From NCBI GenBank assembly GCA_025450135.1, contig JANWHZ010000006.1:1-13175 (forward strand): DNA of 13,175 nt. The letters run 5' to 3'. Both the position numbers and the translations under genes were made by a program. The stretch comes from Candidatus Saccharimonadales bacterium (GTDB lineage: Bacteria; Patescibacteriota; Saccharimonadia; Saccharimonadales; UBA4665). Shown one piece after another: positions 1-7,500 of this stretch (its first letter is position 1; every line of letters begins with the position of its first letter). The notes beneath the pieces are model-generated. The model ran no database searches and had not been told where the DNA came from. It was given only the letters and a program-made list of their open reading frames with translations.

Positions 1-1581
1 GGCATTCATATCAAGTGCAAGTTGGTCGGTCTTGCTTGGCAGAAGGCGATATGCAAACGCCATGTAGGCCTTACCTTTGAGGGCTGGAGTCACTTTGGTG
101 AAGAACGATGTATCACTGGTTGACAACGCTCTGACATGGCCATGATCCCACAACTTTCGGCTGCGTTCCAAGACGGCGGTCGGATTACCACGCACAAATA
201 CTACAGTGTCGTCGCCGTAGCTCCGTATTGTACTTGCCAGCTGTCGTCCGGCATCATAGGGAAATGTATGCAGTAATTCGTGGCTGGTTTGCAGCCGCTC
301 AGTATTCAGCCCAGCCTTGCGTGCCAAGACCAGCGCGGCAACCTCATATAAATTGCCACGAGCATGCCACTCTTTATGATGTGTATCGGGGCGAAGCACG
401 GCGGCGCTATTCACTAGGGCACAAGCTTCAAACAGGAGTTCTAGGTTGGCCAGCTGTTTGCGGGTCAGCGTTTTGCCATTTTCGTCAAAAACCTTGCCAA
501 TCGGTTCGTAGCCAGTGTCTTCGGTCATGTAGGTGGTGCGGCCGATAGTTACTGCAGCTGCGACTACAATGTTTTTAGCCGCATCTGTCGTATCAATGAT
601 AGCTACATCAGTATCGCCAAGCGTCGCTAGGGTAGCAGCTTGTACGTTTGTGCTGTGCCCCTTCGCTATGCCCCGGGCAGCGTAAACAGGAAGCAACCAA
701 CGGGTAAGCTCAACACCGTTCGGTACAACGCTCACTGCAAATAGTAGCAATGCGAGCAGTATGTCAGCGGCACTGCTGGCGGACTGCCAACCGAGCAGAA
801 TTAGGGCGAGTAACCCTGCCGCGACCAGTACGCTAAACAGGTAACGGCTCGGGTCACGCATTTCCTGGGTAAGTTTATTCAGTTGTGCTGTTCTATGAAG
901 GACAGTGATTCTGCCAAGTTCTGTTTGAACGCCTATAGCAATGACTACACCTTGCCCAGTACCTTGGACGATTGACGATCCAGCCCATAGCTGGTTGTTG
1001 CGGGCAATCAGCGGCACTGCTTGATTCACGGTGTGTGAGAACTTACGTGTTTGAATATTGCCCCCGAATAGTAGAGAATCGTTCGCGACTAAATCGTGTT
1101 CCTGAAGGATACGTAGGTCGGCAGGCACCATTTCGCCGGCTTCGACATGCACTATGTCGCCGACGACCAGCATTGCAGCCTCCAAACTGCGGGTTTGGTC
1201 ATTGCGAGTAACTTTTACGTATGACGACGGTAAGGTAGCCAGTGTAACTTGATTGAGCCGGGCCTGCAGGCGCCTGAAACGAAGTGCGAGATGCGCGGTA
1301 AGTAGACCAGCGAGTAGTAGTGCTAGGCCAGTCTGGCTGATGGTTGACGCCAACGCCGCCGCTAAAGCAGTGACGGCTACAAACGGATGGCCGGCGGCTT
1401 GCAAAAGTAAGAACGAATCAGATATGCGGCTGGCGGGTAGTACATTTGCCCCTTGTGTGGTTTGCCGACGTGCCGCCTCACTGTTGGTAAGACCGAGGCT
1501 ATGGCTTCTGAGTGCTTTCAATACAGCGTCCGAGCTTAGCCGGTAGTACTGTGTGCGCTTATCAGGCCCCACCGTGTTCAT
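1..1581 (-). CDS. P-type ATPase-like membrane protein, catalytically degenerate, C-terminus outside window
   Basis: This is the N-terminal 527 residues of a cation-pump-like protein; it runs off the left edge. The order of parts follows P-type ATPases of the SERCA-like class. There is an N-terminal cytoplasmic tail, two membrane helices at about residues 60-100, an actuator-like domain (VVGDIVHVEAGEMVPADLR), and helices at about 243-295. A phosphorylation-like and a nucleotide-domain-like region follow. The catalytic signatures are all altered. The actuator TGES is FGGN (172-175), the helix-4 PEGLP is PNGVE (287-291), the phosphorylation motif DKTGT is DTTDA (330-334), and the KGA nucleotide-binding motif is RGN (464-466). 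The reading frame is intact over the whole length, so this looks like a maintained pseudoenzyme and not a pseudogene. The ATG at 1581 is the only normal start after the upstream in-frame stop. It is divergent from polA. Ion specificity cannot be inferred. Confidence 0.85.
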   Translation of the reverse strand, partial: MNTVGPDKRTQYYRLSSDAVLKALRSHSLGLTNSEAARRQTTQGANVLPASRISDSFLLLQAAGHPFVAVTALAAALASTISQTGLALLLAGLLTAHLALRFRRLQARLNQVTLATLPSSYVKVTRNDQTRSLEAAMLVVGDIVHVEAGEMVPADLRILQEHDLVANDSLLFGGNIQTRKFSHTVNQAVPLIARNNQLWAGSSIVQGTGQGVVIAIGVQTELGRITVLHRTAQLNKLTQEMRDPSRYLFSVLVAAGLLALILLGWQSASSAADILLALLLFAVSVVPNGVELTRWLLPVYAARGIAKGHSTNVQAATLATLGDTDVAIIDTTDAAKNIVVAAAVTIGRTTYMTEDTGYEPIGKVFDENGKTLTRKQLANLELLFEACALVNSAAVLRPDTHHKEWHARGNLYEVAALVLARKAGLNTERLQTSHELLHTFPYDAGRQLASTIRSYGDDTVVFVRGNPTAVLERSRKLWDHGHVRALSTSDTSFFTKVTPALKGKAYMAFAYRLLPSKTDQLALDMNA

Positions 1582-1591
1582 GTTGAGTCTA

Positions 1592-1597
1592 AGTATA
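1592..1597 (-). promoter_or_regulatory. Candidate -10 box for the P-type ATPase-like gene
   Basis: TATACT on the minus strand ends 10 bases before the ATG at 1581, giving a predicted leader of only about 4 bases. There is no Shine-Dalgarno sequence and no good -35 hexamer, so this is a moderate call. Confidence 0.4.
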
Positions 1598-1641
1598 ACT
1601 CAGAATCTACCTGACTTTATAGGGAACAACAGCGTGTGGGC

Positions 1642-1647
1642 TATACT
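1642..1647 (+). promoter_or_regulatory. Candidate -10 box for polA, near-leaderless start
   Basis: TATACT ends 7 bases before the polA ATG at 1655. A usual 7-base distance from the last -10 base to the transcription start puts the RNA 5' end within one base of the start codon. No Shine-Dalgarno sequence is visible and the -35 region is poor. Confidence 0.45.
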
Positions 1648-1654
1648 AATACAT

Positions 1655-4312
1655 ATGGCTGAGGAAGCACGCAAGCGATTTGCGGTGATCGATGGTAAGA
1701 GCGTGTTTTACCGTGGGTATTACGCCATGCCAAACTTGGCGACCAAGGATGGCATACCGACGGGCGGTGTGTACGGATTTGCAACTATGGCGCTCGAAGT
1801 CATCAAAAGACTTAAGCCGGACTATGTCGCCGTGGCCTGGGACAAGCCGAAAACTAATATTCGTCGCCGCCTCGAGCTGTATCCGGAGTATAAGGCTGGC
1901 CGAAAACCGCCGCCCCCAGACTTTTATGAACAAATCCCGGTTTTACATGAACTATTGCAAGCCTTCGGCTGGCCACTCTACCAGATGGACGACTACGAGG
2001 CAGACGACATCATGGGCACCTTGGCGGTGCAGGCTCGAGAGGTCGGTCTCGAAACTATGTTGGTCACGAGCGACCTTGATATGTTGCAGTTGGTCAATGG
2101 CCATGTCAAAGTGTATGCCCTGAAGAAAGGCCTGACCGACATCGAACTATATGCGCCTGAATCGTTCACGGCTAAGTACAGACTCGAGGTCGACCAGTTC
2201 CTTGACCTGAAGGCTTTAAAGGGTGACAACTCAGACAATATCCCCGGCGTGCCAGGCATCGGCGAAAAGACTGCTCTTGATCTACTGCAGCACTACCATA
2301 CGCTTGATGAGGTATACCAGAATCTCGACCTTATTAAAGAAAGTGTACGCAAGAAGCTGGAAGCTGGCAAAAAGCTGGCGTACCTGAGTAAGGAAATTGG
2401 CCGCATCTGGACCGATGCGCCATTGAAGCTCGACCTGAGCGAGGTTGACGGGAGCAAAATCCAGCCAGCCAAGATACTTGAATTGTTCGAAAAGCTGGAG
2501 TTTAAGAGCTTGGCACGCCAGCTGCCTGAAGTGATGCAGATGGCGATCACCAACCATACGAATGGCGTGATTGCGGCTAACCAGCCAAAGCCCGGTAAAA
2601 ATGTGTTGGTTGATAGTTCTGACAAGCTAAAAGGCATCGAACTGACTGATGCTGAGCAGCTCTATGTAGCTTCATTGAGCAGCGGCAAGCATGGCCGCCA
2701 GCCGCTGACTTTAGCTCTGAGTTCAGATGGTAGTACGACGTATGTCGTTGACCTCACGAAAGTTGAGGCCAACCAGGTCCTTAAGCTACTGCCACATGTA
2801 AAATCGTTTATCGGCTACGACATAAAGTCGACGCTCAAAGTATTACTTGAGCTGGGCGTTAACGACCTGCCAACGGTCGGGCATGATGTGCTGATCGCCT
2901 CATTTTTGATCAACTCGCTTCGCCGCGAGTCGACGCTGACCGAGCTAGCCAAAGCTGATCTGAGTTACAACGTCGAGCCGTTTGAAAGTCTCGACCAAGA
3001 TCAATTCTCGAGCCGCGCAGCTGAAATGATTGCTGTTATCAAGTTGTTGTACGAGCAGCAGGTGAAAGAGATGAACTCAATCCCGAAGCTGCCCAAGCTG
3101 GCACGTGATATCGAGTGGCCGGTGATTCCGGTGCTGGCACGTATGGAGTATGAAGGCATCCAACTCGACACGAGATACTTGGAAGACATGAGCGTCGAAG
3201 TTGACGCTATGATCCATGATATCGAGAAGCAGATCTATAATCAGGCCGGGCATGAGTTTAATATTGGCAGCCCGACACAGCTCGCCATCGTATTATTTGA
3301 GGATCTCAAACTGCCGGTAACCGGAGTTAAAAAGGGCAAGACCGGCTATAGCACGGCCGCTACGGAACTAGATAAATTGCGTGATCAACACCCGATTGTC
3401 GATCTTATTACGCAGTACCGCGAAGTCACTAAGCTTAAAAATACCTACATCGACACACTGCCGTTGCTGGTGGATGAGCAATCTCGTGTGCACACCACAT
3501 TCAATCTGACAATCGCGCAGACCGGCAGGCTTAGCAGTATTGACCCGAATCTTCAAAATATCCCAGTTCGTACCGAACTTGGTCGACGCATCCGCACAGC
3601 ATTTGTATCGGCTAAAGGTAATAAGCTAGTTAGCGCCGATTACAGCCAGTTCGAACTTCGCCTTGGTGCCGCCATGAGCGACGACAAAGAGTTGATCGAT
3701 ATGTTCAACCGCGATGTCGATATTCATACAGCGACTGCCGCGTTAGTCTACGGGCGCAATCCAGAAGATGTAACGAAAACGATGCGCTCAGCTGCGAAGG
3801 CGGTCAGCTTCGGTATTTTGTATGGGATGAGTGCCCACGGATTGGCACAAGCTACTGGTATGAATTATGAGCAGGCCACGAAATTTATTAAAGAGTACAT
3901 GGCTGTCCGCCAGCCGCTGATGAACTATCTAAACGGGTTGAAAGAACGTGCTCGCAAAGACGGCTACGTCGAGACCTTATTCGGCAGACGGCGCCCAATG
4001 CCGGATATTCATTCGTCTAACTTTGCTGTCCGAGGTGCTGCTGAGCGCGCCGCTATGAATATGCCGATTCAGGGCACCGAAGCTGACCTTATGAAGCTGG
4101 CGGCGATTAAAGTTGAGCAAGCTTTGGGCGATATTAATCATGGGTGCAGACAGCTATTACAAATCCACGATTCGATCCTTATTGAATGCCCAGAACAACT
4201 TGCTGTGCAGGTAGCCAAAGTACTTAAGATTACGATGGAAAACATTTATCCCGAGCTGCCGGTTAAGCTAACGGTGGAGACTACAATCGGTGACAACTGG
4301 GGCGAGCTATAG
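1655..4312 (+). CDS. polA: DNA polymerase I (5' nuclease + inactive exonuclease fold + family A polymerase)
   Basis: 885 residues, close to the usual polA length. It fills gaps and removes RNA primers during replication and repair. The 5' nuclease domain (about 1-290) has the acidic cluster DDYEADD (112-118) and a helix-hairpin-helix metal-binding stretch from about 189 (KGDNSDNIPGVPGIGEKT). The middle 3'-5' exonuclease-like domain lacks the expected acidic residues: no DxE pair in the first motif, GYDIKST in place of NxKYD, and no acidic YxxxD motif. Proofreading is therefore probably lost, as in Taq polymerase. The polymerase domain is complete: motif A DYSQFELRLG (D662), O-helix R711/K715/F719/Y723, and motif C HDS (D839). 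Motif C normally reads HDE, so Ser replaces the second acid. The start was placed at the ATG at 1655 because the protein family begins there; a GTG at 1553 would add 34 unrelated residues. It ends in tandem TAG TAG stops and is followed at once by a HAD-family gene. Confidence 0.96.
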   Translation: MAEEARKRFAVIDGKSVFYRGYYAMPNLATKDGIPTGGVYGFATMALEVIKRLKPDYVAVAWDKPKTNIRRRLELYPEYKAGRKPPPPDFYEQIPVLHELLQAFGWPLYQMDDYEADDIMGTLAVQAREVGLETMLVTSDLDMLQLVNGHVKVYALKKGLTDIELYAPESFTAKYRLEVDQFLDLKALKGDNSDNIPGVPGIGEKTALDLLQHYHTLDEVYQNLDLIKESVRKKLEAGKKLAYLSKEIGRIWTDAPLKLDLSEVDGSKIQPAKILELFEKLEFKSLARQLPEVMQMAITNHTNGVIAANQPKPGKNVLVDSSDKLKGIELTDAEQLYVASLSSGKHGRQPLTLALSSDGSTTYVVDLTKVEANQVLKLLPHVKSFIGYDIKSTLKVLLELGVNDLPTVGHDVLIASFLINSLRRESTLTELAKADLSYNVEPFESLDQDQFSSRAAEMIAVIKLLYEQQVKEMNSIPKLPKLARDIEWPVIPVLARMEYEGIQLDTRYLEDMSVEVDAMIHDIEKQIYNQAGHEFNIGSPTQLAIVLFEDLKLPVTGVKKGKTGYSTAATELDKLRDQHPIVDLITQYREVTKLKNTYIDTLPLLVDEQSRVHTTFNLTIAQTGRLSSIDPNLQNIPVRTELGRRIRTAFVSAKGNKLVSADYSQFELRLGAAMSDDKELIDMFNRDVDIHTATAALVYGRNPEDVTKTMRSAAKAVSFGILYGMSAHGLAQATGMNYEQATKFIKEYMAVRQPLMNYLNGLKERARKDGYVETLFGRRRPMPDIHSSNFAVRGAAERAAMNMPIQGTEADLMKLAAIKVEQALGDINHGCRQLLQIHDSILIECPEQLAVQVAKVLKITMENIYPELPVKLTVETTIGDNWGEL

Positions 4313-4887
4313 TAGTCAAGGCCATTATCTTTGATCTGTTTGGGGTGTTGGTGACGGATGCACTAGAGGTGTTGGTAAGTGAGCTCAAGGAGACTCAGCC
4401 GAGCGTGGCTGACCAAGTCATTCGTTCTGTTATGGCTTCCAACGCGGGCATAATCCCGCACGAAGCGTCGCGGGCGACCATTGCTGAGTTGCTTGGCATC
4501 ACACCCGAAGAGTATGCTCAGCGCATCCGCGGCGGGGAAGTCAGAAACCAAGAATTATTCGGTTATATTCTGGATTTGAGGAAGTCGTACAAAACGGCGC
4601 TGTTGAGTAACGCTGGCACGAAAAGCCTGGAAGTGCGCTTTGCACCGGGTGAGCTGGACACATATTTTGACGTGATCATGGTCTCGGCTGTTATCGGCTT
4701 CGCCAAACCCGGGGCGAAAGCATACGAAGCGGTGGCTGAAAAACTGGGCATGCGGCTCGACGAATGTGTCATGATTGATGACCGCCAAGCTTACTGTGAA
4801 GGTGCCCGGGCGATCGGTATGACGGCGATTCAGTACAGCTCTATGTCACGGCTCAAGCGGGAACTCAGCGCTATATTAGAGGCATGA
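4309..4887 (+). CDS. HAD-superfamily hydrolase-like protein, non-canonical start codon
   Basis: About 192 residues with a haloacid dehalogenase fold of the soluble-epoxide-hydrolase-N/haloacid-dehalogenase-like type. Motif I is IIFDLFGVL (nucleophile Asp at about residue 9), motif II is ALLSNAG, the motif III lysine is in FAKPGAKAYEA, and motif IV is VMIDDR. The acid two residues after the nucleophile is Phe, as in haloacid dehalogenases, where phosphatases usually have Asp; substrate is unknown. The start is a problem. The frame is closed upstream by TGA at 4291-4293. The only codons before motif I that could start it are CTG (4297), ATA (4309) or GTA (4312), and the first GTG (4345) would delete the nucleophile. 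I placed the start at ATA 4309, where family members begin and where it overlaps the polA stop. The 3' end overlaps the next gene through ATGA, suggesting a co-transcribed polA-HAD-PPC set. Confidence 0.75.
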   Translation: MVVKAIIFDLFGVLVTDALEVLVSELKETQPSVADQVIRSVMASNAGIIPHEASRATIAELLGITPEEYAQRIRGGEVRNQELFGYILDLRKSYKTALLSNAGTKSLEVRFAPGELDTYFDVIMVSAVIGFAKPGAKAYEAVAEKLGMRLDECVMIDDRQAYCEGARAIGMTAIQYSSMSRLKRELSAILEA

Positions 4888-5305
4888 CATACAATTTTGA
4901 TGGATATAACTATTTGATTCGCCTGAACCGCGGCGAGCGGCTAAGTGAAGTAATCGAGCAATTTTGTTGTGAAACGAAGGTTAATGGTGCTTGGGTGGAT
5001 GGTCTCGGAGCAAGCAGTGAAGCAACACCTGGTTTCTTTAACCTTAGCGCTAAAGATTACAAATGGCGAACATTCGCCAAACAATGGAGGTAGTGTCGCT
5101 GACTGGCAACATAGCAATCGACGAGCAGGACAGGATTATCTTTCACCTGCGTGGTGTGTTCGCTGATGACGAACATCAGACCATTGGCGGCCATGTTAAA
5201 GATTCGGTGGCTGGCGCGCCCGTTGAACTATTTGTCCACCGCGCGTACCGACCTATGCAACGCGTGCATGACAACGAGACAGGTTTGCAGATCCTCGACG
5301 TCTAG
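4884..5305 (+). pseudogene. PPC-domain (DUF296, PD1-like) protein, interrupted by a one-base frameshift
   Basis: Two overlapping frames together encode one PPC/DUF296 domain of about 140 residues, the family's usual length. Frame one (4884-5093) carries the N-terminal half (YLIRLNRGERLSEVIEQF, GAWVDGLGASSEATPGFF) and ends at TAG 5091. The second half (EVVSLTGNIA, GGHVKDSVAGAPVELFV, ETGLQILDV) is read one base back. Moving back one base after codon CAA 5082-5084 gives FAKQMEVVSLTGN, a seamless family match, so one base is missing relative to an intact gene. No canonical slippery heptamer is present at the junction. The family includes trimeric bacterial and archaeal proteins of unclear function and plant AT-hook proteins. 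The first ATG overlaps the HAD gene stop (ATGA). A real frameshift, a sequencing or assembly error, or reinitiation at the ATG at 5063 or 5084 are all possible. The gene ends in tandem TAG TAG. Confidence 0.75.
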
Positions 5306-5317
5306 TAGCCACAAGTG

Positions 5318-5347
5318 CTACAGAGCTTAGGTCTGTTGTAGTTTATT
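5318..5347 (+). terminator. Weak candidate terminator after the polA-HAD-PPC set
   Basis: ACAGA (5320-5324) can pair with TCTGT (5332-5336) around a seven-base loop, followed by TTTATT. The stem is short and A/T-rich, so this is only a possible terminator. The remaining gap to 5441 shows no strong promoter; TATAAA (5365-5370) and TACATT (5418-5423) are weak -10 candidates. Confidence 0.22.
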
Positions 5348-5441
5348 CGTAATCTTTGCAGCGATATAAATTACTAGTCTAAGCTAAAGACATAGGGATA
5401 AGTACTGGGCGGTATCGTACATTGGGCATACCTAAAGGCTA

Positions 5442-6905
5442 ATGACAACAGAAGCAGATAATCAGCACGAGCAACCGGTACTTGTTGGTCCGCAAGCTTT
5501 ACCGCTAATCGAAGATGCTAGTAGCCGGTCACCGCACATACTTACAATGTATGATGTTTGGCCAGAGCTGGCTGAGCCTATGCGGCCAATAGTTATGGAT
5601 CGCCGCCAGGCTCTTAGACTTGGAGTTGTTGCAGTGCTTGGGCTGGCCCTTGCAGGTGGCACATACGGCATTAATAAGGAAACTGAGCGCGGTCAACAGG
5701 CTAAAGAGACTATAGATGCATATTTAAAGGCAAAATTTGCTGGCTTGCCTGATCAGGAGAGGCTCGCAGCTGGGATACCTTACGGCGGTAATATCATACA
5801 CGTGCTGCGACTGGATGATATCCAAAGGCGGTACAGCATGGCAGGGCCAGTCAGTATTCGTCTGGGCGCGGTAGGCACGAGTATGTCATATGGGCTCGGT
5901 ACTATGGACGACCACACCGGCCCCCTTAACCAACCACATTCAGTACCACAGCGCGGTTTCGGTGCGCTGGGCCCTGATGCCCGGCAGCAACTAGGTATAG
6001 GCGATACCCAAGTATGGATGGGAGCTACCCCGGGTGCCGATAGTGGCTGGGGAAATAGTGATGACCCTCGGGGACTTTATGGCCTACTGACTCAGCTAAG
6101 TAATGCAGACATGTGGACCTGGCTTATGGCGGCAGGGTTGAATGAATTGCCCATTGTTCGGTATGAGACATTCGGGCTTGACGACCTCCGTAAGCTAGCA
6201 GTAACGATCCACCAATTTGCAGATCTTGTAAATAACCTGTTTCAGTTCTTTACTGATGATAGATTTACCGATCGAGCGAAGGGCTATATCGATGTGCTAG
6301 AGGCAAAGCTAAAAGGTATTGCTTTAGATTTTGGCAATAACATCGTTTTAGCGGCGGCGATGATTGATGAACACAACAAAGAACTCCGAGCACAGGGTAG
6401 AGTGGAAATGCCGTTTACCATGGTCTATACCCAAGATGTTGGTAAGGGTGACCGTATCCCTTTTAGCGCAATTGATGGCAATAACAATGACCCGAGCGTG
6501 CAGCGTATACTCAAGCCAGATAAGGTGGATCTCAACTTCTTAAATCGCTGGTTTTTAGACCTAAACGCCATGCCGTACGGTCATGATATTGCTTCCTGGG
6601 CTTGGACGCTTATGTTTCAGGCCCAGAATGCCGCGCTCGTTCGTATACGCCAGCTGTTTCCCGACCTAGTAGTTCCTGTCGAATTGCAGCTTAATATAAA
6701 CGACGGGGGTGACTTTTACCCTGTCAAACGTCCAGATGGGTTGTGGATTCCCGAAGGGGATGGACATGCGGGTATCATAATCGGTGGTAAGAGTGGTTTG
6801 GAAAAGGCTGGCAGAGCGGTACTCACTATTTATGAGCGTGATATTCATGCGGTTGGCTCAATGACTGCCGATCAGCTAGCAGAGTTTAAGCCGTACGCTG
6901 CTTAA
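5442..6905 (+). CDS. Membrane-anchored SGNH-hydrolase-like protein
   Basis: 487 residues. A cytoplasmic tail of about 53 residues precedes one hydrophobic segment (about 60-76) that follows DRRQALRLG, so it is either a signal anchor or a twin-arginine-like signal with an unusually long leader. The large remaining domain would face outside. Three short motifs resemble SGNH/GDSL esterase blocks: AVGTSMSYG with candidate nucleophile S147 (block I), AAGLNEL with N234 (block III), and EGDGHAG with D440 and H442 near the C-terminus (block V). The last is D-x-H where the family usually has D-x-x-H, so the assignment is tentative. Such enzymes deacylate lipids, polysaccharides or cell-wall sugars; the substrate here is unknown. 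The ATG at 5442 has a weak AAAGG ribosome site six bases upstream of it. The stop TAA shares bases with the stop of the convergent gene. Confidence 0.7.
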   Translation: MTTEADNQHEQPVLVGPQALPLIEDASSRSPHILTMYDVWPELAEPMRPIVMDRRQALRLGVVAVLGLALAGGTYGINKETERGQQAKETIDAYLKAKFAGLPDQERLAAGIPYGGNIIHVLRLDDIQRRYSMAGPVSIRLGAVGTSMSYGLGTMDDHTGPLNQPHSVPQRGFGALGPDARQQLGIGDTQVWMGATPGADSGWGNSDDPRGLYGLLTQLSNADMWTWLMAAGLNELPIVRYETFGLDDLRKLAVTIHQFADLVNNLFQFFTDDRFTDRAKGYIDVLEAKLKGIALDFGNNIVLAAAMIDEHNKELRAQGRVEMPFTMVYTQDVGKGDRIPFSAIDGNNNDPSVQRILKPDKVDLNFLNRWFLDLNAMPYGHDIASWAWTLMFQAQNAALVRIRQLFPDLVVPVELQLNINDGGDFYPVKRPDGLWIPEGDGHAGIIIGGKSGLEKAGRAVLTIYERDIHAVGSMTADQLAEFKPYAA

Positions 6906-7333
6906 CTTACGCTAGGTTTATTATGGCGGCTGCGAACAATCCGTGCTCCCTTGGCGCGATAGAGGTTGAAGGCTACATATGCTACCCAGATTGCGATCAA
7001 GAATGAGAGGCCGTTTGTGATCTTGTCGATCAGGCCTGGTGCCTGTCGGGCGTCAAATATGAAGATCAATGCCGCAAAAGCTTGGGCGGCAATGAGCAGT
7101 AGCGCAAGACCGCTGCTGCGCTTCTCTTGAGCAACGTAGCCGATAGCAAATAGCAGGCTGTAGGCACCAATGACCAGTATGACCAATAACAGCGACACGA
7201 ATGCATTGCTGACACAATCCGCTCCACCGGTGCAGCCGCTAATAATTGAGACAGCGTTACTCAGGAAGGTGAGCGCAGCTCCTACAATAAATTGAATCAT
7301 GGTTGCAATGCTAGTCTCGTATCGTACGTGCAT
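6902..7333 (-). CDS. Small four-helix membrane protein, unknown function
   Basis: 143 residues from the ATG at 7333. I do not recognise the family. Four hydrophobic segments are visible: one starting at IQFIVGAALTF, one in SLLLVILVIGAYSLLFAIGYV, one in LALLLIAAQAFAALIFIF, and one in LSFLIAIWVAYVAFNLY. The C-terminus is basic (RAKGARIVRSRHNK), which suggests it lies in the cytoplasm. Two cysteines flank the first outer loop (SGCTGGADC). The start at 7333 is favoured over the ATG at 7300 because a TACAAT box ends six bases before it and no Shine-Dalgarno sequence precedes either. Its TAA stop overlaps the TAA of the convergent SGNH-like gene on the shared bases TTAA (6902-6905). Expression and function are unsupported beyond the open frame. 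Confidence 0.65.
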   Translation of the reverse strand: MHVRYETSIATMIQFIVGAALTFLSNAVSIISGCTGGADCVSNAFVSLLLVILVIGAYSLLFAIGYVAQEKRSSGLALLLIAAQAFAALIFIFDARQAPGLIDKITNGLSFLIAIWVAYVAFNLYRAKGARIVRSRHNKPSVS

Positions 7334-7339
7334 ACATCT

Positions 7340-7345
7340 ATTGTA
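7340..7345 (-). promoter_or_regulatory. Candidate -10 box giving a leaderless mRNA for the gene at 7333
   Basis: TACAAT on the minus strand ends exactly seven bases before the A of the ATG at 7333, where transcription would start. A TTACAA at 7366-7361 could be a -35 but with only 15 bases between. Confidence 0.45.
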
Positions 7346-7360
7346 ACTCGCTGCCGAAGT

Positions 7361-7389
7361 TTGTAAGGCGATCAATTATGTTGTACAAT
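7361..7389 (+). promoter_or_regulatory. Promoter TTGTAA-N17-TACAAT for the gene at 7501
   Basis: A -35 box TTGTAA (7361-7366) and a -10 box TACAAT (7384-7389) are separated by exactly 17 bases. Predicted transcription starts near 7396, leaving a leader of about 105 bases before the ATG at 7501. That leader contains GGAGGAG (7448-7454), too far upstream to serve that start codon. Confidence 0.55.
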
Positions 7390-7500
7390 ATGCGATGGGT
7401 GCAACAGCTTGTACGCTCTCTCGCGAACCGCATTCTCGCTGAGCCGCGGAGGAGTATTTGCAACTCTTAATGTTTTATGATATCAATGTAGGTTGTAGAG

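Noticed and set aside
1553..1654. Upstream extension of polA to a GTG at 1553
   Set aside because: The extra 34 residues do not resemble any PolA N-terminus, and the candidate -10 box lies inside this stretch.
5075..5090. Programmed -1 frameshifting in the PPC gene
   Set aside because: No X-XXY-YYZ slippery heptamer occurs in frame and no clear downstream stem was seen.
7390..7470. A 26-codon frame in the leader of the 7501 gene
   Set aside because: Its ATG overlaps the -10 region and would lie upstream of the transcription start; no ribosome site supports the internal GTG at 7399.
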